A DNA stretch of 53,961 bases from Rhodospirillales bacterium. Lineage in GTDB: Bacteria; Pseudomonadota; Alphaproteobacteria; ATCC43930; CGMCC-115725. The stretch covers positions 1-53,961 of the forward strand of contig CANJCB010000028.1 in NCBI GenBank assembly GCA_947473305.1, given 5' to 3'. The notes under the pieces are model-generated. The model saw nothing but the letters and a program-made list of their open reading frames with translations, made no database searches and was not told the origin of the DNA. The position numbers were made by a program, and so were the translations under genes. How positions within the stretch are numbered: position 1 is the first letter of the stretch; every line of letters starts with the position of its first letter. This document shows positions 1 to 7,651 of the stretch, in pieces.

Positions 1-71
1 CCGTGCGACAAAGGAAAATAAGGCGAAATCCGACGCATCTGCGCCTCTGATAACAAGAACAAATCATCCAT
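1..71 (-). CDS. IS5-family transposase, N-terminal fragment (truncated by window edge)
   Basis: Reading leftward from the ATG at 71-69 gives about 23 residues starting MDDLFLLSEAQMRRISPYFP, typical of the first open frame of IS427-group transposases in alphaproteobacteria. GGGAGG lies about seven bases upstream of the ATG. Only the N-terminal DNA-binding portion is visible. The catalytic DDE residues, and any programmed frameshift usual in this group, would lie left of the window. Family assignment rests on recalled similarity of this N-terminus and on the neighbouring terminus sequence. Confidence 0.75.
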   Translation of the reverse strand, partial: MDDLFLLSEAQMRRISPYFPLSH

Positions 72-110
72 GGCAGCACCTCCCGAAGCCACCAGTGAAT
101 CAATGGTTCG

Positions 111-131
111 TTAAATCAGCAACTGATTTAA
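111..131. repeat. Perfect 9-bp inverted repeat inside the IS terminus
   Basis: TTAAATCAG (111-119) and CTGATTTAA (123-131) are exact reverse complements separated by CAA. The hairpin lies between the IS end and the transposase start. Subterminal hairpins in insertion sequences can hide the transposase ribosome-binding site from read-through transcripts; that role is inferred here. Confidence 0.7.
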
Positions 132-143
132 TAGGTCCTGAGC

Positions 144-1361
144 CTAGTCGTTGGCGCGGACGAACTCCCGCACCAGGGGATAGATTTCGGTACGCCAGCG
201 TCGGCCATTGAAGACGCCGTAATGGCCGACGCCCTTTTGCATATGATGCTGCCGCTTATGGGAGGGCAATGCCGCGCAGAGCTCCTGCGCGGCAACCGTC
301 TGACCGACAGAACAGATATCATCGTTCTCGCCCTCGATGGTCATGAGCGCTGTCCGGGTCACTGCCTGCGGCTCGACAAGCACGCCTCGGCTCGTGAAAG
401 TGCCGAGGGGCAATTGGTGCCTTTGGAAGACGCGATCGATCGTCTGCAGATAGAAGTCCGCCGACATGTCCATGACGCTGCGATATTCATCGTAGAAGGC
501 GCGGGTCGCCCGGGCGCTCTCCCCGTCCCCTTTCACCAGGTTGTGAAACATGTCCACGTGCGCTCCCACGTGCCGGTCGAGGTTCATCGAGAGGAACCCC
601 GCCAGCTGCAGGAAGCCCGGATAAACCCGGCGGAAGGCGCCCTTGTAGCGAAGCGGCACTGTCTCGATGACATGATTTTCGAACCAGTCGATTGGATGCG
701 CGGTCGCAACCTGGTTGACCTGGGTGGGATTGATCCTCGTGTCGATGGGGCCGCCCATCAGCGTAACGGAGCGCGGCTGGGCCGGGTCGTTTGAACTCGC
801 CATCAGCGAGACCGCAGCCAGGACCGGCACCGCAGGTTGGCAAACCGCGATCATATGGGCTTCGGGACCGAGGTGGCGGACGAAGCGGATCAGCAGGTCG
901 ATCTCGTCATCAAGATCGAAGCGCCCATAAAGAAGCGGGATGTTTCGTGCGTTCTTCCAATCCGTGATGAAAACGTCGTGGTCGGGCAGCAAGGCCTCGA
1001 CCGTGCCGCGCAGAAGCGTCGAGAAATGACCCGAGAGCGGGGCGACCAGCAGGACAATCGGCTGAGCTACCCGCGTTGCCTTGCGGAAATGGAGCAGCGT
1101 GCAAAAGGGATGCTCGATCACCGGGACTTCGCGGACCCTGACCCCCTTGCCGGCAACCTCGGTCGAGGTGATGCGGAACGGGGGCCGGCCATGAGCGATG
1201 CCGGCGTTGGAGAGGAGATCCAGGGCTGCTGCGGAGCCCTTGACGAGGGGCAGTTCCGAGACCAGCGGCCAGGGCTGAACGAAGAGCCCTCGCGTTGCTT
1301 CCGCCATGATGCGAATGGGGCCTAAGGCGCCGCTATGAGCTTCGTAGGCAGGATAAAGCAT
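144..1361 (-). CDS. phaZ: Intracellular polyhydroxyalkanoate depolymerase (PhaZ)
   Basis: This 405-residue protein belongs to the intracellular PHB depolymerase family, which breaks down cytoplasmic poly-3-hydroxybutyrate granules. It opens with MLYPAYEAHS, a usual N-terminus for the family. It carries an alpha/beta-hydrolase fold with a cysteine in the nucleophile elbow (AVCQPAVP, Cys about 174) rather than serine, as known for this family, and a C-terminal GVGHYGVFNG supplying the histidine. Length matches family members of about 400-420 residues. The TAG stop overlaps the CTAG where the IS5-type element begins, so the insertion lies immediately downstream and leaves the reading frame intact. 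No phasin or synthase gene is beside it in this window. Confidence 0.92.
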   Translation of the reverse strand: MLYPAYEAHSGALGPIRIMAEATRGLFVQPWPLVSELPLVKGSAAALDLLSNAGIAHGRPPFRITSTEVAGKGVRVREVPVIEHPFCTLLHFRKATRVAQPIVLLVAPLSGHFSTLLRGTVEALLPDHDVFITDWKNARNIPLLYGRFDLDDEIDLLIRFVRHLGPEAHMIAVCQPAVPVLAAVSLMASSNDPAQPRSVTLMGGPIDTRINPTQVNQVATAHPIDWFENHVIETVPLRYKGAFRRVYPGFLQLAGFLSMNLDRHVGAHVDMFHNLVKGDGESARATRAFYDEYRSVMDMSADFYLQTIDRVFQRHQLPLGTFTSRGVLVEPQAVTRTALMTIEGENDDICSVGQTVAAQELCAALPSHKRQHHMQKGVGHYGVFNGRRWRTEIYPLVREFVRAND

Positions 1362-1600
1362 GATGCTCGTTTAAGGCTGTGGCCCCGAAGGGTCAAGGTA
1401 CCGACGTTTCAGCTGAGAGCCGGGCCTTTCGAACGACGGTCATAATCTCCGCCTTTAGACTGAAAGGCGCGGGTTTCTGCGGAAAACCACGGCGTGTGCT
1501 GGAGAACTTTCAAAAGCTGAGAAAGTTCGACTGCCAGATCATCCGCCAGCAAAATTAAGGCGATGTGGTCCGAAAAGCGGCGACTCGAAGCCGTCGGCGG

Positions 1601-2467
1601 TTATCCGCCGATCGGCTTCAGGGACTTCAGATAGACCGCCATGGCGCGCCGGTCCTCGGCCGTGAGCTTCGCCGTGCCCTTGACGACCTCGGCCATCCCG
1701 GAGCCGACGAAATCCATTTCCGGGGTCTGGCCCGATTCAAGAAGATCCATGATCTCCTCGATGCTCCATTTGCCGATCCCCTTGTCGGGATGGGGCGTGA
1801 TGTTGGGGGCGCTTTGCCCGTCCGGCCCGTTCTTGACGCCAGAGAAAGCCCGGGCCTGATCCATGGCGCCGAAGGAATTGCGGGGCGTGTGGCATTCGCC
1901 ACAATGGGCGACCGCATTGACGAGGTAGTTGCCGCGATTCCAATCCGCCGGTTTGGAGGGATCGGTCTTCAAGGGTCCCTGGTTGAAGAACAGTATCCGC
2001 CATCCGACGAGGCTGAAGCGGATATTGAAGGGGAATTTGACCTCATGCGGCTTGCTGGGCTGAGCAACAGGGGCCTGCGCCTTCAAATAGGCATAGATCG
2101 CCTTCAGGTCCTCATCCGTCATCCAGGTGAAGGAGGTGAAGGGAAAGACGGGGTAGAAGCGTGTGCCGTCGGGGCCGAGGCCCGTCCTGAGCGCCGATAC
2201 AAATTGCGCCTCGGTCCATTTGCCGATGCCGTGTTGCGGATCGGGGGTGATGTTGGGGCCGTAATAGACGCCGAAAGGCGTGTCGAGCGCCCGGCCGCCG
2301 GCGAGCGGCTTGCCTTGGTTCTTCACATCGGTATGGCAACCGACGCAATCGGCGGCATGAAAGAGATATTCGCCGCGCTTTACCGCATCGTCGTCCGCGG
2401 CATGGGAGGAAACGGAGAAAAGGAGGGCAAGTGCTGCCGCGCTGACACCGAGACGCTTGCTGATCAT
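1601..2467 (-). CDS. Diheme c-type cytochrome
   Basis: This is a 288-residue periplasmic electron carrier. A signal peptide (MISKRLGVSAAALALLFSVSSHA) is followed by two class I cytochrome c domains with heme sites CVGCH (about residue 40) and CGECH (about residue 180). Axial methionines probably lie in WMTDEDL and in the PEMDF/SGMAEV region. It resembles the cytochrome subunits of membrane alcohol, aldehyde and gluconate dehydrogenases, but only two hemes are present and no dehydrogenase is adjacent. It lies 25 bp downstream of the cytochrome c' gene on the same strand, so the two probably form an operon. The electron donor is unknown. Confidence 0.9.
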   Translation of the reverse strand: MISKRLGVSAAALALLFSVSSHAADDDAVKRGEYLFHAADCVGCHTDVKNQGKPLAGGRALDTPFGVYYGPNITPDPQHGIGKWTEAQFVSALRTGLGPDGTRFYPVFPFTSFTWMTDEDLKAIYAYLKAQAPVAQPSKPHEVKFPFNIRFSLVGWRILFFNQGPLKTDPSKPADWNRGNYLVNAVAHCGECHTPRNSFGAMDQARAFSGVKNGPDGQSAPNITPHPDKGIGKWSIEEIMDLLESGQTPEMDFVGSGMAEVVKGTAKLTAEDRRAMAVYLKSLKPIGG

Positions 2468-2492
2468 GCCCTCCTCGAACCTCCCCAGACGA

Positions 2493-2963
2493 TCAGGACA
2501 TTTTCTCGCGGAACGGCGTATGGCAGTTTCCGCAAGCGCCGCCCACGGCCTTGAACTGGTCGCCTGTGGCTGTCTTGTCGCCTGATTTCACGGCGGCGGC
2601 AAGCTTTTCCGCTTCAGAATGAAGCGCGGCCGCGGCCGCGTCGAACTTGGCCTTTTCGGTCCAGATCTCGGGCTTGGCGTAGGTCTTGCCCGGTATGTCC
2701 TTGAGACTGGTGCCCGCTGTGAAGAGTGCCGCAAGCTTGGCGGACTGAGCCACCAGATCGTTGGCCTTCTCGAGAGCGGCGGCCTGATCGCCCTGGCCAT
2801 CGGCGAAGGCCTTGATGATGCGAAGATCCGCGCCCTGCGCCTTCATGAGGTCCTGACGCGCTTTCAGCGTCGCTTCCTTTTCCTGGGCGAAAACCGTGAC
2901 CGTGCCCCCGCCAACCATGATCGTGGCGATCATCGCTGCCGTGACGATGCGAAACTTGTTCAT
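2493..2963 (-). CDS. Cytochrome c'
   Basis: The start is MNKFRIVTAAMIATIMVG, a signal peptide ending near FAQ. The mature part is a helical-bundle protein with its heme site at the C-terminus, CGNCHTPFREK, the hallmark of class II cytochromes. At 156 residues it has the normal precursor length. An upstream in-frame ATG at 3047 would put 28 unrelated residues before the signal peptide, so 2963 is preferred. Cytochromes c' bind NO or oxygen in the periplasm and are linked to nitrosative stress protection. The diheme cytochrome follows directly, suggesting a small redox operon. Confidence 0.9.
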   Translation of the reverse strand: MNKFRIVTAAMIATIMVGGGTVTVFAQEKEATLKARQDLMKAQGADLRIIKAFADGQGDQAAALEKANDLVAQSAKLAALFTAGTSLKDIPGKTYAKPEIWTEKAKFDAAAAALHSEAEKLAAAVKSGDKTATGDQFKAVGGACGNCHTPFREKMS

Positions 2964-3154
2964 ACCCGTTTCAGCCAGCCTCGCGAGAAAACGCTCTGGT
3001 ACTATCGACACCTCGCCGACAAGTTCCGGAGCAGATTGCCTGGCCAATTGGCTGATGAGTTACACGAGATCGTTGCGGTCTTGGAGCAGGACGACTGATT
3101 CAATGGTGATCTGGCTGTTCGGCGGCCTGAGCTAGCCTTTCGATCTCTGTAACG

Positions 3155-3199
3155 CGCCGAGCGCGCCGCATGTCCGGAAGACACGCGGCGCGCTCGGCG
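3155..3199. terminator. Strong GC-rich hairpin, probable terminator or structured repeat
   Basis: CGCCGAGCGCGCCGC (3155-3169) and GCGGCGCGCTCGGCG (3185-3199) form a perfect 15-bp stem with a 15-base loop. It lies between the DoxX-like gene and the cytochrome c' gene, both read leftward, so it could end the DoxX transcript. There is no long T-run on either side, so intrinsic termination is inferred, not proven. Confidence 0.55.
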
Positions 3200-3204
3200 T
3201 TTGG

Positions 3205-3253
3205 GAGCATGATCCCGAAAAGTGTGAAGCGGTTTTCGGAAAGGATCATGCTC
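3205..3253. repeat. Palindromic REP-like element of the rhizobial GAGCATGATC type
   Basis: The 49-bp element begins GAGCATGATC and ends with its exact complement GATCATGCTC. Inside is a second stem, CCGAAAA with TTTTCGG, around GTGTGAAGCGG. Near-identical elements are widespread in intergenic regions of Rhizobiales-like genomes. Only one copy was noticed in this window. It sits directly beside the 15-bp hairpin and just downstream of the DoxX-like gene. Confidence 0.75.
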
Positions 3254-3273
3254 AAAACAACGCGTTTCCCGCG

Positions 3274-3678
3274 TCAGGTCTTCTTGCGCAGCATCGCGTC
3301 GAGGCTCCAGATGCCGGCCCCGAAGAACACGAGCAGGAGCGCCGCGAAGCAATAGGCCGTGAGCGTGTTGCCGCCGTTTCCGATCGGCGTGAAGCCGCGC
3401 GGGAAGTGCGACATGAAATAACCCACCGCCATCTCGCCCGACACGATGAACGCCGCCGCGCGGGTGAAAAGGCCCGCAGTGATGAGCCCGCCGCCGATCA
3501 GCTCGATCACGCCGGCCCAGCCCACCATCGTCATCAGGCTGATGTTGGCCGGCCCCGGCACCGGGAATCCGAACCATTTCGAGCAGCCGTGCTGGAGGAT
3601 CAGCAGTCCGAACATGATCCGGAAGATGCTGAGAACCTGCGGCTGGTATTGGTTGAGCTTCGCTTCGATGTTGTCCAT
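3274..3678 (-). CDS. DoxX family integral membrane protein
   Basis: The 134-residue protein from MDNIEAKLNQ has four predicted membrane helices. DoxX landmarks are RIMFGLLILQHGCSKWF in the first helix, and GVIELIGGGLITAGLFTR in the second. DoxX-like proteins are linked to thiosulfate:quinone oxidoreductase subunits, thiol/oxidative stress and general redox membrane functions; no precise role can be given here. The ATG at 3678 is chosen because the first helix begins about 20 residues later; the longer in-frame extension is not DoxX-like. The AAGGC-poor upstream region offers no clear ribosome site except GGGGGACAAC. Confidence 0.85.
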   Translation of the reverse strand: MDNIEAKLNQYQPQVLSIFRIMFGLLILQHGCSKWFGFPVPGPANISLMTMVGWAGVIELIGGGLITAGLFTRAAAFIVSGEMAVGYFMSHFPRGFTPIGNGGNTLTAYCFAALLLVFFGAGIWSLDAMLRKKT

Positions 3679-3768
3679 GGGTTGTCCCCCTCGGCTGGTG
3701 TCCCGGGCCCCGTCCGGCCCCTTGAGTGGTGCTTGCGGCTTTAGATCGGGATTCTCCAGATGACCACC

Positions 3769-3789
3769 GAATTGGGGTGAGTATTGGAG
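3769..3789 (+). repeat. 21-bp motif, left copy flanking the IS1380 transposase
   Basis: The sequence GAATTGGGGTGAGTATTGGA followed by G matches the right copy at 5346-5366 at about 15 of 21 positions in the same orientation. It may be a remnant of an older insertion sequence split by the IS1380-type element. The match is imperfect and could be chance. Confidence 0.35.
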
Positions 3790-3945
3790 TTTTACGGCCT
3801 TGCCGCAAGACCGACGCGAGGTGTCGACGCTTACCGGCCGTTCGGGCAGCCCGAACATTGGTCGAGGGGCTGATCTGGCCATTTTCGCTGGCAATTGGAC
3901 ACACTCCTCCCATCGGCAGCTGTTGAATGCATGATCATCGGCGTC

Positions 3946-5301
3946 TCATGCTGGCGCTGGTGGTGGCTGCGGCCGTAATTCCGCGATCAGCCGCAAAATC
4001 TCCTGGAACATTTGCCGCGGGATGGCGACCTCGGCCATCTGAAAGAAGACGTAACGGCCATGGCGCACGACCTTCGCGCCGATCTTGATAAGCTTCTCCT
4101 TCAGGCTCGTCAGCGACCAGTCCTTGATCGGCTCCGGTGTTGCGAGCGTGCGCAGAAAATTGCCGAGATTGTAGGCGAGCGCATGAAGCTGGAGCCGGAC
4201 GGCGTTCGCGGCGAACGTCCGGCATGACAACCGCGTCCACTTGATCGCGCCCTTGCCTTCCTTGATCCATTGTTCGCATGTACCGCGCTTGTTGTAGAAG
4301 GCGACGACCCGCTCGGCCGGGCGCGACAGATTGGTGACGATGAAGCCGACGCGCGGAACAAGCTCGCCCGGATGCCACTCGACTTTGGCGATCACCCGGC
4401 GCGGCTTGGTCCAGCTTCCCGCTTGATAGGTGAAATTGGCATGGAACCGGCGAACCTCGTTCGGGGGGCGCCCGACAGGCCGCTTGAGCAGGTATCCGAT
4501 CCGCCCCTGCAAGATGGGGTTTTTCGGCAGACGCATGGCGTATTTGATCCGTTCGGCTTCGAGGAACTCGTAGACCTCAGGATTCGCAAAGCCGGCGTCG
4601 GCCCGAAAATAAATGCGCGAGACCTTGCCCCAGTAACGCGCCACGACCGGGTCGAGCACTTCCTTCCAGCCGTTCGCGCTGTGGACATTGCCGGGACGCA
4701 GCGCGCAGCGTTCCAGATCGCCGAACTGGTTGAACACGAACAGCGGATGATAGCAGGTGCAGGCATAGTGGCCGTTCCAAACGCTGTTCTCCTGCTCGCC
4801 ATGCGTCGGGCTCACACTCGAATCCATATCGAGCACGATGCCTCTCGGCGGACGACGACCATGGACGATATCGATCCACCGGCCGGAAAGATCAGCGAGC
4901 GCCGACAGGTTCTTTTCCACCGTAAGCCAGCGCGTCTCGAAGCGGCCCATTTGGCTCGGCGAAGCCGCGCTACCATGAGCCGCTTTGCCGCCGACGATCC
5001 AGCGCATCGCCGGATTATGCCGTAGCCGCTCGGCGTCATTCACATCATCGTACCCGGCGAGGCGGCCGAACACCGACTGCCGCAGCAAACCGATCAACGC
5101 ATGGCGGCCGTTCTTGCCCGTGCGTGTATCAGCGAGCGTCTCGCCAGCCACCGCGCTCAACCCGATTGCGTCGTCGAGTTCGCGGTACGCCAACAATCCC
5201 GCATCGGACGTGACCACGGACCCGCGAAATTGCAGCATCAGCCGGCGGTCGAAATCGAGCCTAAGAACCCCGTCTTTTGATTCACCCATCGGGTGCGCCA
5301 T
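3946..5301 (-). CDS. IS1380-family transposase
   Basis: This 451-residue protein matches IS1380-type transposases in length and landmarks. It has an N-terminal DFDRRLMLQFRGSVVTSDAG, a first catalytic region around GIVLDMDSSVSPTHG (about residues 155-170), a second in IYFRADAGFANPEVYEFLE (about 250), and a distal GTCEQWIKEGKGAIKW (Glu about 365), giving a plausible DDE triad. The frame is intact, so the element may be active. It separates the cytochrome/DoxX group from the SUF operon. I could not find convincing terminal inverted repeats on either side, so the element boundaries are left open. Confidence 0.9.
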   Translation of the reverse strand: MAHPMGESKDGVLRLDFDRRLMLQFRGSVVTSDAGLLAYRELDDAIGLSAVAGETLADTRTGKNGRHALIGLLRQSVFGRLAGYDDVNDAERLRHNPAMRWIVGGKAAHGSAASPSQMGRFETRWLTVEKNLSALADLSGRWIDIVHGRRPPRGIVLDMDSSVSPTHGEQENSVWNGHYACTCYHPLFVFNQFGDLERCALRPGNVHSANGWKEVLDPVVARYWGKVSRIYFRADAGFANPEVYEFLEAERIKYAMRLPKNPILQGRIGYLLKRPVGRPPNEVRRFHANFTYQAGSWTKPRRVIAKVEWHPGELVPRVGFIVTNLSRPAERVVAFYNKRGTCEQWIKEGKGAIKWTRLSCRTFAANAVRLQLHALAYNLGNFLRTLATPEPIKDWSLTSLKEKLIKIGAKVVRHGRYVFFQMAEVAIPRQMFQEILRLIAELRPQPPPAPA

Positions 5302-5345
5302 GACCGCCTCGCTCGATCCAGAATAAGGTACTGATGCCTATATCT

Positions 5346-5366
5346 GAATCGGCGTGAGCGTTGCGG
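5346..5366 (+). repeat. 21-bp motif, right copy flanking the IS1380 transposase
   Basis: GAATCGGCGTGAGCGTTGCG followed by G is the partner of the motif at 3769-3789. The region 5302-5550 otherwise holds no gene I can support and probably contains the right end of the insertion plus remnant DNA. Confidence 0.35.
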
Positions 5367-5550
5367 AAATCAGAGCGTCATCCGGTGAATGCGGGTCATA
5401 TACGCTCCCGACCATTACGCGCCGGCCCGACGCCAGCGTCCCTGTTGCGACCGCCATCCTTTGGGATGTGTTTCTCAGCGTCTCGCAGGGAGGACGTTGG
5501 CATTGCCACCGCATCCCGGCAAGGCACGCTCTCTCAATTTGATGTGAGAG

Positions 5551-5946
5551 TTAGAGGAGGCCCAGTTCGAGCCTAGCTTCCTCGGTCATACGGTCCTGGG
5601 TCCAGGGCGGCGACCAGACAAGCTTGACGCGGGCGTTCGTGACGCCTTCGACGGAAGCAACGGCCTGCTGCACCTCGCCAGGCATGGCCCCGGCGACCGG
5701 GCACGCCGGGGTTGTCAGCGTCATCTCCACATAGACGACGCCGTCCTGGCGCACCACCAGATCGTAGATCAGCCCCAGTTCGACGATATCGACCGGTATT
5801 TCCGGATCGCGAACGGTCTTCAGAGCTTCCAGGACCCGTTCCTGGAGCGCCGGATTGCCCTCGTCGGCTTCAGGCCGCTCCACATCGTCCGACTCCGTCG
5901 GCGCACCGGGCATAAAGTCGAAAAGATCCTTGTCGTCGTCCGGCAT
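5551..5946 (-). CDS. sufT: SufT-like DUF59/MIP18 iron-sulfur assembly factor
   Basis: This is a 131-residue protein with an acidic N-terminal tail (about residues 1-28) and a DUF59 (MIP18-like) domain. Family landmarks are VRDPEIPVDIVELGLIYDL, the cysteine motif TTPACPVAGAMPGEV, and the C-terminal VWSPPWTQDRMTEEARLELG. SufT proteins act as accessory factors in Fe-S cluster maturation or delivery. It is the last gene of the suf operon, three bases after sufU. The name follows common usage for DUF59 proteins in suf operons. Confidence 0.9.
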   Translation of the reverse strand: MPDDDKDLFDFMPGAPTESDDVERPEADEGNPALQERVLEALKTVRDPEIPVDIVELGLIYDLVVRQDGVVYVEMTLTTPACPVAGAMPGEVQQAVASVEGVTNARVKLVWSPPWTQDRMTEEARLELGLL

Positions 5947-5949
5947 GAG

Positions 5950-6435
5950 CTATTCCGTCTTAACCGTCGCGGCGCTGGCCTCGCCGCTTTTGAGAGCACC
6001 GGTTTTCACGGCGGCCTCGAAAGCATGCCATGGCAGGGTCGCGCATTTGACACGGGCAGGATAGGCTTTGACGCCGGCAAGCGGCTCCAGCCGCTCCATG
6101 TCGTCTTCCAGTTCCGGCGGTGTTTCGGGCCCATCCGTGCCGGTCGCCATGGCGTGGAAGGCCTTGAACATGAGGTCGGCCTCGGCGAGGGTCTTGCCCT
6201 TCAATATCTCGGTCATCAGGGAGGCCGCCGCCGTGGAGATGGCGCAGCCCCTGCCCTCGAAGCTCACATCCTCGACCCGGTCGCCTTCGAGCTTCAGGTA
6301 GATCGTCACCTTGTCGCCGCAGAGCGGGTTATGCCCGTGGGCGAAATGGCTCGGATGCTCCAGCGCGTGCTTGTTGCGCGGATGCTTGCCGTGATCGAGG
6401 AGGATGTCCTGGTAAAGCTCGCGAAGATCCATCAT
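5950..6435 (-). CDS. sufU: SufU/IscU-like iron-sulfur scaffold or sulfur-transfer protein
   Basis: This 161-residue member of the IscU/SufU superfamily starts MMDLRELYQDILLDHGKHPRN. The three conserved metal/sulfur-binding cysteines are in NPLCGDKV, GRGCAIS and KCATLPW. SufU types carry an insertion between the second and third cysteines, and a long segment of that kind (about residues 95-130) is present. The start overlaps the end of sufS, implying translational coupling. In SufU systems the protein receives persulfide sulfur from SufS, so it likely partners with the gene just upstream. Confidence 0.92.
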   Translation of the reverse strand: MMDLRELYQDILLDHGKHPRNKHALEHPSHFAHGHNPLCGDKVTIYLKLEGDRVEDVSFEGRGCAISTAAASLMTEILKGKTLAEADLMFKAFHAMATGTDGPETPPELEDDMERLEPLAGVKAYPARVKCATLPWHAFEAAVKTGALKSGEASAATVKTE

Positions 6436-7649
6436 CGCTGAAACATCTCCTGCGCGTCTTTGATCGCCGCGACCAGCGCGTCGATGTCGCTTTCGTCGTT
6501 ATAAACCCCGAGCGAGGCGCGCGCGGTCGCCGCGAGGTTCAATTTGTCCATGAGCGGCTGTGCGCAATGATGGCCCGCGCGCACCGCCACCTGATGGCTG
6601 TCGAGGATGGTGGCGAGATCATGGGGATGCACGCCCTCCACGTCGAAGGAAAGGACGCCCAGGCGCCGCTGGCCGGCCACGACCAGATTGACGCCCGGCA
6701 TGGCCGAAAGCTTGTCGACGCCATAGCCGGTCAGCGCCTCTTCGTGGTCGAGGATTGCCTCGCGCCCCAGGCCTTCCATGAAATCGATGGCGGCGGTCAG
6801 GCCGACCGCGCCAGATATATCGGGCGTGCCCGCCTCGAAGCGATGGGGCGTCTTCTGGTAGAGCGTCTCTTCGAAGGTGACGCTCATGATCATGTCGCCG
6901 CCGCCCTGCCAGGGCGGCATGGCATTGAGCAGATCGCGCTTGCCGTAGAGCACGCCGATCCCGGTAGGCCCATACATCTTATGGCCCGAGAAAGCATAGA
7001 AGTCGCAATCGATGGCCCGGACATCGACCGGCATGCGCGGAATCGCCTGGCAACCGTCCACCAGCAGCTTGGCGCCGCGCTCATGGGAGAGCCGTGCAAT
7101 GGCCGCCACCGGCAGGAGTGCCCCGGTGGCATTCGCCAGATGGGTGACGGCGACGAGCTTCGTCTTCGGGCCTATGGCCTGTTCCAGGGCGCCCATGTCA
7201 AGACCGCCGGTCGCTTCGATGGGAACGGGGACGATCTTGATCCCGATCCGGTCGCGCAGGAGTTGCCAGGGGACGATATTGGAATGGTGCTCCAACTCGG
7301 TGAGCACGACCTCGTCGCCCGCCTTCAGGAAAGCCGGTCCAAAGGTATTGGAAACCAGGTTGATCGCTTCCGTGGCCCCACGCACGAAGATGATCTCACT
7401 GGCGTCCTCCGCATTGATGAAGCGCCGGGTCCGTTCCCGCGCTTCCTCATAGAGTTCGGTCGAACGGGCGCTGAGGCGGTAGACGCCGCGATGCACATTC
7501 GCATAGTCGGTGCGGTAGAACTGGGCGATCCCGTCGATCACGCTGCGCGGCTTCTGGGCGCTGGCGGCCGTATCGAGGAAAACGAGGCCTGGGTTGTTCT
7601 CGAAGATCGGGAATTCGCGCCGGATCACGCGAGGGTCGAGGTTGGTCAT
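6432..7649 (-). CDS. sufS: Cysteine desulfurase SufS
   Basis: This is a PLP-dependent group II cysteine desulfurase of 405 residues that supplies sulfur for Fe-S cluster assembly. The start MTNLDPRVIRREFPIFENNP is chosen because an in-frame extension upstream would run through the end of sufD. Seen motifs are FVRGATEAINLV near the cofactor site, VDGCQAIPRMPVD with the conserved Asp/Gln, FSGHKMYGPTGIG with the PLP lysine, and a C-terminal RAGHHCAQPLM containing the active-site cysteine. It begins two bases after the sufD stop and overlaps sufU, so it is mid-operon. Confidence 0.95.
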   Translation of the reverse strand: MTNLDPRVIRREFPIFENNPGLVFLDTAASAQKPRSVIDGIAQFYRTDYANVHRGVYRLSARSTELYEEARERTRRFINAEDASEIIFVRGATEAINLVSNTFGPAFLKAGDEVVLTELEHHSNIVPWQLLRDRIGIKIVPVPIEATGGLDMGALEQAIGPKTKLVAVTHLANATGALLPVAAIARLSHERGAKLLVDGCQAIPRMPVDVRAIDCDFYAFSGHKMYGPTGIGVLYGKRDLLNAMPPWQGGGDMIMSVTFEETLYQKTPHRFEAGTPDISGAVGLTAAIDFMEGLGREAILDHEEALTGYGVDKLSAMPGVNLVVAGQRRLGVLSFDVEGVHPHDLATILDSHQVAVRAGHHCAQPLMDKLNLAATARASLGVYNDESDIDALVAAIKDAQEMFQR

Positions 7650-7651
7650 GG

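Larger units (their letters stand above)
1..143 (-). mobile_element. Partial IS5-family (IS427-group-like) insertion sequence, cut by the window edge
   Basis: The first 143 bases look like the 5' end of an insertion sequence read on the minus strand. They hold the start of a transposase (71 down to 1), a good Shine-Dalgarno (GGGAGG), a subterminal hairpin, and a terminus reading GGCTCAGGACCTATTAA that abuts a CTAG. IS5-family elements of the IS427 group commonly insert at TA within CTAG-like sites, which fits. The far end and second terminal repeat lie outside the window, so the exact element and its target duplication cannot be confirmed. Confidence 0.75.

Noticed and set aside
1362-1600. 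Gap between phaZ and the diheme cytochrome
   Set aside because: Checked on both strands for a small gene, RNA or clear palindrome; nothing convincing was found.
3002-3913. 303-codon minus-strand frame spanning DoxX and the cytochrome c' upstream region
   Set aside because: It is out of frame with DoxX, crosses two strong palindromes and has no recognisable domain.
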